DNA of 64,000 nucleotides from Bacillota bacterium. Lineage in GTDB: Bacteria > Bacillota > Clostridia > Lachnospirales > Lachnospiraceae. Numbering within the stretch: the first letter of the stretch is position 1; each line of letters opens with the position of its first letter. The notes under the pieces are model-generated. The model was not told the origin of the DNA. It saw only the letters and a program-made list of their open reading frames with translations, and did not search any database. The DNA lies in contig JAEWIZ010000001.1 in assembly GCA_023386815.1 (NCBI GenBank), positions 1 through 64,000 of the forward strand. The letters are read 5' to 3'. Positions 8,453 to 17,493 of this stretch are shown in pieces. The translations under genes and the position numbers were made by a program.

Positions 8453-9103
8453 ATGAAAAAACATATTGTGTGCTTTGGAGATTCAAACACTTACGGTTAT
8501 CGGGCTGATAATAACGATCGTTTTAGTGAGGAAGATCGCTGGACCTGTCTACTTGGTCAAAAGCTTGGCTCCGATTATTTAATTTTGGAAGAAGGTTTAC
8601 CTGGTCGCACCACATGCTTTGATGATCCGATTCATGAGGGTTTATCAGGCCTATCTTATATTTATCCCTGCTTAATGAGCCATGGACCTGTGGATTTATT
8701 AGTCATCATGCTCGGTACCAACGATACCAAGGAACGTTTTGGTTCCTCAGGTGCTTGCATTGCGCTAGGTTTAAAACGTCTTATTGCTAAGGCGATTGCA
8801 ACAACTGACTGTTGGACTGATAAGAAACCAAATATTTTGGTAGTTACTCCTAAGAACATCGAAAAAGAGTATGAAAATACTGCAGTAGGTCTTACTATGG
8901 GAAAAGGCTGTGCAGAAAAATCGGAGCAACTTAGTGTAGAATATCAAAAGATCGCAGAGTTGATGGGTTGTCATTACTTTGATGCTAATACTGTGGTAAA
9001 GGAATATAATCATATTGATTATATGCATCTGAATGAAGAAGGACATGCACTACTGGCTGATGCATTGGCTGGGCTGATTCCTACCCTTGTTTCATTTCGA
9101 TAA
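8453..9103 (+). CDS. SGNH/GDSL hydrolase (arylesterase/acetylhydrolase-like)
   Basis: A 216-residue SGNH hydrolase. Block I GDSNTYG holds the nucleophile Ser near residue 11, MLGTNDTK gives the block III Asn, and DYMHLNEEGH near the end gives the Asp-His pair. No signal peptide, so it is cytoplasmic. TTTTAGGAGA precedes the ATG. Transcribed divergently from the alpha/beta esterase and convergent with rpiR. In a sialic acid locus it may deacetylate imported O-acetyl sialic acids or sugars; this is contextual inference. Confidence 0.85.
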   Translation: MKKHIVCFGDSNTYGYRADNNDRFSEEDRWTCLLGQKLGSDYLILEEGLPGRTTCFDDPIHEGLSGLSYIYPCLMSHGPVDLLVIMLGTNDTKERFGSSGACIALGLKRLIAKAIATTDCWTDKKPNILVVTPKNIEKEYENTAVGLTMGKGCAEKSEQLSVEYQKIAELMGCHYFDANTVVKEYNHIDYMHLNEEGHALLADALAGLIPTLVSFR

Positions 9104-9180
9104 ACCATGAAACCGGGGTGAACCTCTTCATTTACAGAAAGCTGTTTATTTGTATAGGAAATCAAAGAAATATTGAATAA

Positions 9181-9226
9181 AAAAAGCAAGAAGGTTCGTT
9201 TATCACGATTAACCTTCTTGCTTTTT
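9181..9226. terminator. Bidirectional intrinsic terminator
   Basis: A perfect 16-base inverted repeat (AAAAAGCAAGAAGGTT and its complement, 9181-9196 and 9211-9226) with A/T-rich ends. It serves the convergent SGNH esterase and rpiR genes. Confidence 0.88.
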
Positions 9227-9268
9227 ATTGATGTTTTTGTGCATACTTTTTAATCTCCAGTTAGATTA

Positions 9269-10126
9269 TCAACACAATTTTTCCAATACGGAGGAGCTTG
9301 TTTTTTCATTATTTACGCTGCAATGCTCAAAATAGCGGCGATAATACTCCATATACAGCAGGTCAACTAAGAAGAGCTGGCTTATTTCCGCTGATGTGGA
9401 TCCACCCTGAAGCGGCCCTTCGTTGGCTCCTGAAAGAAGGGTAATGTCAGAGTACGTACTAAGAGGAGACTTTATAAATCTGGTGACACAGAGAATTTTC
9501 GCTCCTGCTTTCTTTGCAATTTGAGCTACATGAATCGTATCCTTCGTGGCCCCGGAGTAGGAAAACAAAACAGCGACATCCTCGCTTGTCATAGTCGATG
9601 CCACCATAGATTGCATATGGGTATCTTGAATACAGAATACCTTGTTCTCTATCCTTAAAAACTTATTCATGGCCTTCATCGCAGTCAACATACTTGCTCC
9701 GACTCCAAAAAAGTAAATAATTCTGGCTTCATGAAGCATATTGATTGCCCTGTCCATTTCATCCTCCCGTATTAGAGAATAGGTTTCCATTAGTGCATTA
9801 ATATTTGTATTTAAAACTTTCTTTGCCAGTTCTCCAAACGTATCATCCATGGAAATGTTATTTCCTGTGAACTGATCCATTCCATCTTGTCCTTCGTTGA
9901 TACTTAGAGATAGCACCATCTTAAATTCCTGGTACCCCTTAAGATCCATGGTCTTACAAAACCGGAATACACTCGTATCACCGACTTTGCAGGCTTCTGC
10001 TAGATCGCTAATGGACATAAAAAGTACAGCCTTCGGATTTGATAGGATAAAATCCGCAACCTTTTTTTCTGCTTTTGTAAGCAGGTTATAAGAGGATTTG
10101 ATATTTGTTATAAAATCTTTTTTCAT
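9269..10126 (-). CDS. RpiR/MurR family transcriptional regulator (candidate NanR)
   Basis: A 285-residue regulator with an N-terminal helix-turn-helix of the RpiR type (residues about 5-80: LTKAEKKVADFIL and SISDLAEACKVGDTSVFRFC) and a C-terminal SIS sugar-phosphate binding domain (about 120-250, including FGVGAS and FSYSGATKDT). The ATG at 10126 follows GGGAGG; the longer frame to 10192 lacks a site. RpiR regulators of sialic acid genes usually respond to ManNAc-6-P or GlcNAc-6-P. Its location between the nan and opp operons and the shared palindromes make it the likely controller of both. Confidence 0.85.
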   Translation of the reverse strand: MKKDFITNIKSSYNLLTKAEKKVADFILSNPKAVLFMSISDLAEACKVGDTSVFRFCKTMDLKGYQEFKMVLSLSINEGQDGMDQFTGNNISMDDTFGELAKKVLNTNINALMETYSLIREDEMDRAINMLHEARIIYFFGVGASMLTAMKAMNKFLRIENKVFCIQDTHMQSMVASTMTSEDVAVLFSYSGATKDTIHVAQIAKKAGAKILCVTRFIKSPLSTYSDITLLSGANEGPLQGGSTSAEISQLFLVDLLYMEYYRRYFEHCSVNNEKTSSSVLEKLC

Positions 10127-10211
10127 TCGATTGCCTCCCACAATTTTTCCTTTATCTATACTTGTATTGTAATTAGAAAGTCCCAATATCATTTTATTTC
10201 AATATATCATT

Positions 10212-10232
10212 AATAAAATATTTTTTCAATAA
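10212..10232 (-). promoter_or_regulatory. Possible autoregulatory RpiR site
   Basis: On the minus strand TTGAAAAAATATTTTATT keeps the GAAAAAATATT core seen at nanA and opp, but the right arm is degraded. It lies about 90 bases upstream of the rpiR start. Confidence 0.4.
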
Positions 10233-10320
10233 AATAAACCAGAAAATTATTTCCGTAATGAAGACCTACATTTCATATAGCAACAAACCATAGGCACTAG
10301 TTCATATCAATACCACCAGA

Positions 10321-10346
10321 GGTTACTCCTGCACATTGGAGTAACC
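10321..10346 (-). terminator. Hairpin after the opp operon, without a T-run
   Basis: Perfect arms GGTTACTCC and GGAGTAACC just past the oppF stop. The absence of a T-tract on the minus strand argues for an mRNA 3' stabiliser or a weak terminator. Confidence 0.5.
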
Positions 10347-10359
10347 CTCGAAAAAAGTG

Positions 10360-11394
10360 TTATATTTCTTTCATAGTGGCGTTTTTTATATTCTCTTCTG
10401 CAAAATGGCATGCAACATAATGTTCACGACCATTCACCTCATAGCGTTTGAGTTCAGGTACCTCACTTTTGCAGATTTCTTTGCATTGCTTACAACGTCC
10501 ATGAAAATGACATCCACTTGGTGGGTTCATCGGAGATGGTACATCCCCCTCCAAAAGTATTCTTTTTTTCTCATGGTGAATATCTGCCACCGGAATAGCA
10601 GACAAAAGAGCCTGAGTGTAAGGATGTATTGTATGATGATACAGCTCATCTGCATCTGCCAATTCAACAATCCTTCCCAAATACATAACAGCAATTCGGT
10701 CACTGATATACTCTACCACACTTAGATCATGCGTAATAAATATATAAGTCAGGTTTCGTTCTTCCTTTAGCTTCTTTAACAAATTCAGAACCTGAGCTTG
10801 AATGGATACATCCAATGCACTAACTGCTTCATCACAAACAACCAATTCCGGATTAATGCAGAGAGCTCTCGCAATACCTATTCTTTGACGCTGTCCACCG
10901 GAGAACTCATGAGGATAACGATCCATATATTCTCTTCTCATATTAACAGCCTCTAGCAGATCTCCAATCAATTTGCGCCGTTCTTCCCTTGTTTTTATAC
11001 CGAATTTCTTTAACGAATCTGATAATGATTGATATATTGTAAAAGACGGATTTAATGACGACTGAGGATCCTGGAATACCATCTGAATCTTTTTTCTCGC
11101 TTGGTCCATCTCTTTTTTTCCTAGTTTCTCTAACAGCTTTGGTCCATCTTCAAATTCATATTTCATCTCACCTGATGTGGGCTTGTATAACTGAAGGATT
11201 GTCTTTCCTAGCGTCGTCTTTCCACAACCTGACTCGCCTACTAATCCTAAAGTCTCTCCCTTATAAATCGTCAAATCAACATTATTAACAGCTTGTACAT
11301 AGCCTTGAGTCTTTCCTAGAAATCCACCTTTTACAGGGAAGAAGGTCTGTAGCCCCTTAATTGTCAGTAATGGCTCTTTTTTCTTAATTGTCAT
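10360..11394 (-). CDS. Oligopeptide-type ABC transporter ATPase, OppF/DppF family
   Basis: A 344-residue ATPase. Walker A GESGCGKTT near residue 54, Q-loop VFQDPQSS, signature SGGQRQRIGIARAL, Walker B VVCDEAVSALD, H-loop ITHDLS. The C-terminal oligopeptide/dipeptide extension has Cys clusters (CHFHGRCKQC, CKSE) typical of DppF/OppF, which can bind an iron-sulfur cluster. Its ATG overlaps the upstream ATPase gene by 11 bases and is preceded by GGAGGTGATG. Final gene of the operon. Confidence 0.9.
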   Translation of the reverse strand: MTIKKKEPLLTIKGLQTFFPVKGGFLGKTQGYVQAVNNVDLTIYKGETLGLVGESGCGKTTLGKTILQLYKPTSGEMKYEFEDGPKLLEKLGKKEMDQARKKIQMVFQDPQSSLNPSFTIYQSLSDSLKKFGIKTREERRKLIGDLLEAVNMRREYMDRYPHEFSGGQRQRIGIARALCINPELVVCDEAVSALDVSIQAQVLNLLKKLKEERNLTYIFITHDLSVVEYISDRIAVMYLGRIVELADADELYHHTIHPYTQALLSAIPVADIHHEKKRILLEGDVPSPMNPPSGCHFHGRCKQCKEICKSEVPELKRYEVNGREHYVACHFAEENIKNATMKEI

Positions 11395-12400
11395 GCCTCA
11401 TCACCTCCTGATATCTCGCACAACGTACCATATGAGTACCACCCAACATAACTTCGTCGGGCATTACCTTTTTGCAGTTCTCACATGCATAATCGCATCT
11501 AGGCTCAAATTGGCATCCGCTTGGCCTATTATAAGTATCCGGTGTAGAACCTTTGATCGGATTGATATCCTGATTCGCTCCCTTTCCTAAGATTGGAATC
11601 GATCGTAATAAGGCTTTGGTATAAGGATGGGTAGGATGATTCAATACTTCTTCAGCAGAACCACTCTCAATAATATTACCCATATACATAACTGCTACAT
11701 CATCCGCTAACTCACATACTACTCCCATATCATGAGTTATTAGCATAATTGCAGTGTTATAGTTCTTCTTTAAATGTGCCATTAATTCAAAAATCTGTGC
11801 TTGTATGGTAACGTCCAATGCAGTAGTTGGTTCATCTGCAATTAATACTTTGGGATTGCAGCTCATAGCCATCGCAATCATGGCTCTTTGTCGCATACCT
11901 CCAGAAAATTCATGAGGATATTGATCGATTCTCTTCTGTGGACTTGGAATACCCATGTCTGTTAAAAGCTTTAAGGCAATTTCTCTTGCTTTTTTTCTGG
12001 GCATCTTTTCATGAGCTCGTATCATCTCTTCAATTTGGTGTCCAATCGTATAAACAGGGTTTAGCGCTGTCATTGGATCCTGAAAAATCATTGCAATATC
12101 TTTACCGCGTAAGGAACGCATCTCTTTACTATTCTTCTCTAACTTATTAATCTGAATATCTCCGCGCTCATCACCACTATGATATATGATCTCTCCTTCT
12201 TCGATCCTCGAAAGTTTCGGAAGAAGCTGCATGATAGAAGTAGCCGTTACACTTTTTCCACATCCTGACTCTCCAACGACACATAAGGTCTTGCCGCTTT
12301 TGATATCCATGGATACTCCATTCACGGCCTTGCTGCAGCGTTCATTTGTGTAAAAGTAGGTTTTTAAATTCTTTACAGAAATTACAATATTGTCACTCAT
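11384..12400 (-). CDS. Oligopeptide-type ABC transporter ATPase, OppD/DppD family
   Basis: An ATPase of 338 residues when started at the ATG at 12400, which follows AGGAGGATAAGA. The frame extends to 12457 but would overlap the permease gene without a ribosome site. Walker A GESGCGKSVT, signature SGGMRQRAMIAMAM, Walker B LIADEPTTALD, H-loop ITHDMG, and the C-terminal Cys-containing extension (CQFEPRCDYACENC) are all present. Forms a heterodimer with the downstream OppF-like subunit to drive the two permeases. Confidence 0.9.
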   Translation of the reverse strand: MSDNIVISVKNLKTYFYTNERCSKAVNGVSMDIKSGKTLCVVGESGCGKSVTATSIMQLLPKLSRIEEGEIIYHSGDERGDIQINKLEKNSKEMRSLRGKDIAMIFQDPMTALNPVYTIGHQIEEMIRAHEKMPRKKAREIALKLLTDMGIPSPQKRIDQYPHEFSGGMRQRAMIAMAMSCNPKVLIADEPTTALDVTIQAQIFELMAHLKKNYNTAIMLITHDMGVVCELADDVAVMYMGNIIESGSAEEVLNHPTHPYTKALLRSIPILGKGANQDINPIKGSTPDTYNRPSGCQFEPRCDYACENCKKVMPDEVMLGGTHMVRCARYQEVMRHDN

Positions 12401-12410
12401 TCTTATCCTC

Positions 12411-13340
12411 CTAACCCTGCTGAGTCGGATCTGAAGTATCTCTGATTCCGTCACCAATGAAATTAATACTCATAACAAACAGGGAAACCACAATACCAGT
12501 TGGAAGCCACATCCACCAGTTATTCTGTAACGTGTAGATATCCTGCGCTGAGTTCAAGATATTTCCCCAAGTAGGAACCTCTAGTGGTACCCCTAACCCA
12601 AGAAAGCTTAACGCTGCCTCCTCCAGGATAAACATTGCGGTACTTAAGGTTACATTTACAATAATTGGGCTCAATGCGTTCGGTAGAATGTGTTTATAAC
12701 ATATAATAAATGGGTTGATACCAAATACCTTTAAAGACTGAACATATTCTTCCTCACGAATGGATAATACCTTTGATCGGACCATACGAAAACTGGAACC
12801 CCATCCGCAGATTATAAAAATTATAACAATATTTCTTGCACTCTGTCCTAGAATGGCAACCAACATAAGAACCAGTATCAATTGAGGAACGGACATAAAC
12901 AATTCAGAAACTCGTACCATAATACTATCAAACAGACCGCCACGGTATGCACTATAGCAGCCCAGCAGTACTCCTACCAGAGCACACCCCACGGCACTTC
13001 CGAATCCGATGGCAATGGAGATGCGACCACCGTAAAGCACTCTGGAGAAGATATCCCTTCCAATCTTATCCGTTCCAAACCAGTGTTCTGACGATGGCGC
13101 CCTTAGAATGGACTTCATATCTACCATCTTAGGAGAATAGGCGGTGAACAGAGGCGCTAAGATACAGGCCAGGATAATAATCAGGAATACGATGCCTCCT
13201 ACGATTGCCAATCTATTATTTAGAAGCTTACGCAGTGCACGGTTTCCTGACTTTTTAATAAGAAGCTGACCAGATTCCTCCATCATCCGAATCCGATCCA
13301 GCTTACGATTTAGCCGTGCAGATTTTAAACTAGAACTCAT
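12411..13340 (-). CDS. Oligopeptide-type ABC transporter permease, OppC/DppC family
   Basis: A 309-residue permease. A long cytoplasmic N-terminus (about residues 1-40) leads to the first membrane helix (IVGGIVFLIIILACILAPLF), followed by HWFGTDKIGRDIFSRVLYGGR, the family signature, and five further helices. The EAA-type loop and the C-terminal GDGIRDTSDP motif are intact. GGAGGAATAAA precedes the start. Lies 10 bases upstream of the first ATPase gene. Confidence 0.92.
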   Translation of the reverse strand: MSSSLKSARLNRKLDRIRMMEESGQLLIKKSGNRALRKLLNNRLAIVGGIVFLIIILACILAPLFTAYSPKMVDMKSILRAPSSEHWFGTDKIGRDIFSRVLYGGRISIAIGFGSAVGCALVGVLLGCYSAYRGGLFDSIMVRVSELFMSVPQLILVLMLVAILGQSARNIVIIFIICGWGSSFRMVRSKVLSIREEEYVQSLKVFGINPFIICYKHILPNALSPIIVNVTLSTAMFILEEAALSFLGLGVPLEVPTWGNILNSAQDIYTLQNNWWMWLPTGIVVSLFVMSINFIGDGIRDTSDPTQQG

Positions 13341-13351
13341 TTTATTCCTCC

Positions 13352-14314
13352 TTAACCGTTCAACTTAACACGTGGATCAAGAGCCGCAGTCAGAATATCT
13401 ACCAGGGTACTTGCAAAAAGTGTCATGAACACAAATAGTAACGCCAACATCATAACAAGATTATAATTTTGCGAGCGTACTGCCGTATTAAATGCACTAC
13501 CGATACCAGGCCACTGGAAGACAGTCTCTATTACAACAGACCCTGCGATGAGAGACGGAAGACGAAAACCCACCAAGACAATAACCGGAGTTAATGATAC
13601 ACGAAAGCCGTGAAACAGGTTGACACGCCACTCCGATAGACCTTTACTTCTAGCCGTTTTGATATAATCCTTGTTCATTGTATCCAACATACTACTTCTG
13701 GCATAGCGCATTACACCTGCTGTCATTGAAATTCCTAAGACAGATGCCGGTAAAATCATATATTTAATTCGATCCGCAAAATGTACTACGGAGGGATCTG
13801 TCCTTCCGCCAACCGGAAGCCATCCTAGTGTTAGTGAGAAAATAAGGATTGCACATACACCAAAGAAAAACTGAGGAATGGAAACCCCAATCATACCAGC
13901 GACTGTAAGTACGTTATCACCGACACTTCCCTTCTTAATAGCACCCAAAATTCCTAATATACTTCCTAATATTGTAGAGATACAGAGAGCAGCAAAAGCT
14001 AGCTCGAGGGTAGCAGGAAGTCGTTCTGCCATAATTTGAATAACCGGTACACCACTGGAGGAACTATAACCAAAATCTCCTTGAAGAAGGCGCCACAACC
14101 ATTTTAAATAACGGACAACAAAAGGTGCATCTAATCCAAACTGAGACCGTAATGCTGCGATTTGATCGTCAGTCAATCTTGCTAAAGCTTCCGGATCCAT
14201 CATATAGGCAATTGGATCACCGGGTGTCAAGTCTAGAAGCCAATAGATAATAAAGGTAATTATCAATAGCATCGGGATGATACCCATTAATTTTTTTAAA
14301 ACATATTTTACCAT
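13352..14314 (-). CDS. Oligopeptide-type ABC transporter permease, OppB/DppB family
   Basis: A 320-residue permease with the usual N-terminal helix and LTPGDP motif, a periplasmic-type loop, about six helices, and a C-terminal LDPRVKL. GAGGTGAAAAG precedes the ATG. It is 11 bases upstream of the OppC-like gene and follows the binding-protein gene across a spacer containing a strong GC-rich hairpin. Confidence 0.92.
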   Translation of the reverse strand: MVKYVLKKLMGIIPMLLIITFIIYWLLDLTPGDPIAYMMDPEALARLTDDQIAALRSQFGLDAPFVVRYLKWLWRLLQGDFGYSSSSGVPVIQIMAERLPATLELAFAALCISTILGSILGILGAIKKGSVGDNVLTVAGMIGVSIPQFFFGVCAILIFSLTLGWLPVGGRTDPSVVHFADRIKYMILPASVLGISMTAGVMRYARSSMLDTMNKDYIKTARSKGLSEWRVNLFHGFRVSLTPVIVLVGFRLPSLIAGSVVIETVFQWPGIGSAFNTAVRSQNYNLVMMLALLFVFMTLFASTLVDILTAALDPRVKLNG

Positions 14315-14354
14315 CTTTTCACCTCATTAAAACCTCACTTAAAACTTATAGAAA

Positions 14355-14413
14355 GCGCCGCAAAACTCAAAAATGAACTATGTATTTATGCTCTACTTTT
14401 CGTTTTGCGGCGC
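14355..14413 (-). promoter_or_regulatory. Intercistronic GC-rich hairpin between the binding protein and OppB genes
   Basis: Perfect 12-base arms GCGCCGCAAAAC (14355-14366) and GTTTTGCGGCGC (14402-14413) with a 35-base loop. It probably limits read-through or protects the binding-protein mRNA. Confidence 0.7.
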
Positions 14414-14451
14414 CGTTTAATCTTTCTTTTTAGATCGCAATTATCTATGAT

Positions 14452-16158
14452 TTACTTCAATGTCCAATTCTGGATATTCCAATTATAATTAAACTGAGGA
14501 TTACCAACCTTCTCAAGTCCTGTTGCAATCTTGTCACTATGAATCATGAAAATTGGCTGATAATATAATGGCAATGCAAATAATGTTTCATTCTCATACT
14601 TTTGTAATTCAAAGAAGGCTTGTTTTTGAACTTCACTATCAACAGATGCATTTGTCGCTGCAATCAAAGCATCCAATGTTGAGTCACTTGGTGTATGAGA
14701 ATTAATTGAATAGCCTGTTGCATATCTATCATAGTATTCATGTAAGGACAAAGCAGCATTTGCAGCATAGCACATATCCCATTCAACTGCACTTGGACCA
14801 TTTACCGGATCCTCTGGAGCCTTCCACAAAATCGTTGCAAGATCTCCTTCCACCAGGCGTGCATTCATCTTAATACCTACTTCAGCAAGATATTGTTGAA
14901 TAATGGCCATGAGGTCTTGTGTTGTCTGGTCGGTATAATAGTAAACTACATCAAGAACGGTATTGGAATTCCAATTTGCGTCTTTTAACAGTTCTTTTGC
15001 TTTTTCAGGATTATAGTCATAGTTATTTAATCCAGTAACCTTATCTGTACCATCCGGTGTTAAGCTATTTGCAGGTAATGCTGCGCCTTCAAATAATCCT
15101 TGAAGAATACTGTCCATATCAAGGGCATAGGCAATTGCCTGACGTACTCTCTGATCTGCCAAAGGAGATGTTGTTCCATCAGCTTTATTAAACTTATTTA
15201 AGTATAGAAGACGTGTATAACGAACATTTACCTGATCAATATTGATACCTTCCGTTCCTTCTAGAGCCTTAACATCAGCAATATTCTTTGTATAAGCATA
15301 ATCAAGTTTACCCGCTTTTGCATTTGTCACTAAGTTCGGATCGCTATCTCCTGCGCTTGGATTCAGGTGAATCGTATAGGATGCTTGTCCACCATAATAA
15401 TTATCAAATGGTTTCAGAATAGTATAGTTATTCATCTGTACTTCACCTACCATGAATGGTCCGGATCCAATAGGGCTTTGGAAGAAGCTTGCCTGTTGCA
15501 GATTTATTGGATCTGTATCCTTTAAATATTTCATTGGAAGAGGTGCAAACTGGGTAAAGGTTAGAAGTGCATCAGGAGCAACTTTTGAAAAGTTTAATGT
15601 AATTGTGTTACCATCTGTTGTAATACCTGTGATATGTTCTGCACTTCCTGCTAGATAAGCCTCTGTTCCATCGATTGCCTGGAACGTAGAACGAAAAACA
15701 GAATTTAGTACTGTAGTTTTCAGTGCATATTCGATATTCCATTGTATTTCTTCTGCTGTAATGGGTTCTCCATCATGCCAGGTAATGTTATCTCTTAATA
15801 CAAAGCTTAATGTTTTACCATCTTCACTCATTTCGTATGATTTTGCTATATCGCCTTCACCACTAATTGGGGAAAGATTTTCATCTGCAAATAATAGATG
15901 TCCATAGAGAACTTTATTATACATAAATACTCCAGGATTTAACCATGGGGTTTCAAAAAATTCGGTTGGGCCTCCATTACTATAGATTGTATCAGCAGTT
16001 TCATCTGTAGCATTATCCGTCGTTGATGATGAATCAGTGCTACTATTATTAGTTGTTGTATCATTGTTATTTGTTTTTACATTGTTCGTTGAACATGCTG
16101 TTAATGAAGCAGCCAGAACAAGTGCCATTCCTAATGATAGGATTTTTTTTAATTTCAT
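14452..16158 (-). CDS. Family 5 extracellular solute-binding lipoprotein (OppA/DppA-like; candidate sialic acid binder)
   Basis: A 568-residue lipoprotein. Signal MKLKKILSLGMALVLAASLTAC ends at the lipidation Cys22, followed by an Asn/Thr/Ser-rich linker to about residue 60. The body shows family 5 features: YEMSEDGKTLSFVLRDNITWHDGEPITAEEI early, and a YNPEKAKELLKDA segment in the second half. GGGAGG precedes the ATG. It heads the opp operon behind a promoter matched to that of nanA. Family 5 binding proteins bind peptides, but members such as SatA of Haemophilus ducreyi bind sialic acid, so either ligand is possible. Confidence 0.85.
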   Translation of the reverse strand: MKLKKILSLGMALVLAASLTACSTNNVKTNNNDTTTNNSSTDSSSTTDNATDETADTIYSNGGPTEFFETPWLNPGVFMYNKVLYGHLLFADENLSPISGEGDIAKSYEMSEDGKTLSFVLRDNITWHDGEPITAEEIQWNIEYALKTTVLNSVFRSTFQAIDGTEAYLAGSAEHITGITTDGNTITLNFSKVAPDALLTFTQFAPLPMKYLKDTDPINLQQASFFQSPIGSGPFMVGEVQMNNYTILKPFDNYYGGQASYTIHLNPSAGDSDPNLVTNAKAGKLDYAYTKNIADVKALEGTEGINIDQVNVRYTRLLYLNKFNKADGTTSPLADQRVRQAIAYALDMDSILQGLFEGAALPANSLTPDGTDKVTGLNNYDYNPEKAKELLKDANWNSNTVLDVVYYYTDQTTQDLMAIIQQYLAEVGIKMNARLVEGDLATILWKAPEDPVNGPSAVEWDMCYAANAALSLHEYYDRYATGYSINSHTPSDSTLDALIAATNASVDSEVQKQAFFELQKYENETLFALPLYYQPIFMIHSDKIATGLEKVGNPQFNYNWNIQNWTLK

Positions 16159-16233
16159 TTCATTTCCTCCCTTTTTTAATCACGGGCAAGTTATCTTCTG
16201 CCCAAGTTTTTGTCTATCAATAAGTACTTTTTT

Positions 16234-16262
16234 ATTATAAGGGAGGAAATTATTTTTGTCAA
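16234..16262 (-). promoter_or_regulatory. Sigma-A type promoter of the opp operon
   Basis: On the minus strand TTGACA (16257-16262), 17-base spacer, TATAAT (16234-16239). Both hexamers match consensus and the spacer shares an AATTTCC block with the nanA promoter. Confidence 0.8.
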
Positions 16263-16271
16263 TATTGTTTT

Positions 16272-16291
16272 AAAAGAATATTTTTTCTTTT
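16272..16291 (-). promoter_or_regulatory. Candidate RpiR/NanR operator upstream of the opp operon
   Basis: AAAAGAA-N6-TTCTTTT palindrome 9 bases upstream of the -35, identical in arms and centre to that at nanA. The rest of the 438-base gap from 16159 to 16596 is AT-rich with no gene. Confidence 0.6.
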
Positions 16292-16532
16292 TATATGTTG
16301 TAGAAGTTTCTTTCTTTAATGGCTTTATTTAAATCAACCAATCATCATTTTACATATTTTTTTGTTTATATTTGTAATTTTCTTGTCTATTTCTATAGGT
16401 ATTGTTCTATCCCCTTTAATATGCGAAACGAATTTCGGAAATTTATTTCTTTTTTTCGGTTATTTTTTTCAGATATTGAATGAAGTCTAATACGCTTCTA
16501 GCTTATTTCACTTGAAAATAGAGTTAAAAAAT

Positions 16533-16572
16533 AAGTGCTATTCTCCAATGAAGTCTTGAAGATATAGCACTT
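16533..16572 (-). terminator. Intrinsic terminator of the secreted Big2-domain gene
   Basis: Arms AAGTGCTAT and ATAGCACTT, followed on the minus strand by ATTTTTT. Confidence 0.8.
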
Positions 16573-16596
16573 TCTTTTATACATTCTTTAGTAATA

Positions 16597-17235
16597 CTAT
16601 TTGACTTTAACAATAATTGATGTTTTAGAACCACTCGAAGTCTTTGCCGTAATAGTAGCCGTCCCTGCACTTACAGCTGTTATTTTACCATTCGAAGAAA
16701 CCGTAGCCACACTTTTCTTACTCGTAATCCAAATTGTTTTATCATTCGAACCACTAGGGGTCAATAATGAACTCAACAGTAGTGTATCACCTTTTTTTAG
16801 ATTGATGCACAATGATATGGTTATTGTTGGTTGGAAACTTAATGTTACTTTATAATCACCTGTTTTATCATCATTATCTATTTTTAAAAAATAAGTTCCC
16901 TTTTTTAATTCATAGCTAAACTTTTCAGAGGACGAATTAGCGTAACATGTGAAGGCATGTACCTCATTCGCATTTTCATCATATAACTTGAAATACATAT
17001 GAACATCATTAGGGTCACCATAATTATTAATACTATAATTCAAAGTTCCATCACTAGTAAGTTTAATGCTATAAACCAATTCATCATTTGGATTAAGAGT
17101 TCCTTCCAGAGTATCAGGTAGGCTTAAATCGGCAGCATTGTCAATGAAAGCTTCGGCATTAACCTTAGAAGTATACATAAATATAGTACTAAATAGAAAA
17201 ACAAAGCATAACATTGTGGATATCTTTCTTTTCAT
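16597..17235 (-). CDS. Secreted protein with PPC-like and Big2 (Ig-like) domains
   Basis: A 212-residue exported protein. A signal peptide (about residues 1-28, cleavage near VNA) is followed by a beta-rich domain (about 35-135) resembling bacterial pre-peptidase C-terminal modules (LKKGTYFLKIDND), then a Big2 Ig-like domain (about 145-212; KSVATVSSNGKITAVSAGTATITA). There is no catalytic domain and no sorting signal, so it is a free or loosely attached surface-interaction protein. GGGAGG precedes the start. Its promoter and role are unknown; neighbours give no hint. Confidence 0.72.
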   Translation of the reverse strand: MKRKISTMLCFVFLFSTIFMYTSKVNAEAFIDNAADLSLPDTLEGTLNPNDELVYSIKLTSDGTLNYSINNYGDPNDVHMYFKLYDENANEVHAFTCYANSSSEKFSYELKKGTYFLKIDNDDKTGDYKVTLSFQPTITISLCINLKKGDTLLLSSLLTPSGSNDKTIWITSKKSVATVSSNGKITAVSAGTATITAKTSSGSKTSIIVKVK

Positions 17236-17454
17236 AAATTTCCTCCCACTTTTTTATTTTCATATTAGCATAAGTCTGTTACCAATTCAATACAGTTTAG
17301 ATTACTTGTATTTCGAATTATGTATAAGTTAGAAGTAGCTGTATTGTGTCTGTGGTACTCTTATAACCTTAATTTTTTTCGAGCAACATTGTCTAGCTAT
17401 TATACATACCATTAACTGCAGTAGTTTATGTCCAACTTTAATAAAGTGCCCAAT

Positions 17455-17493
17455 AAAAAATAAAACACTTAATCAAAATCTGATTAAATGCTT
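17455..17493 (-). terminator. Probable terminator downstream of metA
   Basis: Stem TGATTAAATGCTT with AACACTTAATCA (two wobble pairs), followed on the minus strand by a T-rich ATTTTTTATT. It lies about 200 bases past the metA stop. The 456-base gap 17236-17691 holds no gene but three TGACACC direct repeats at 17561-17601. Confidence 0.6.
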
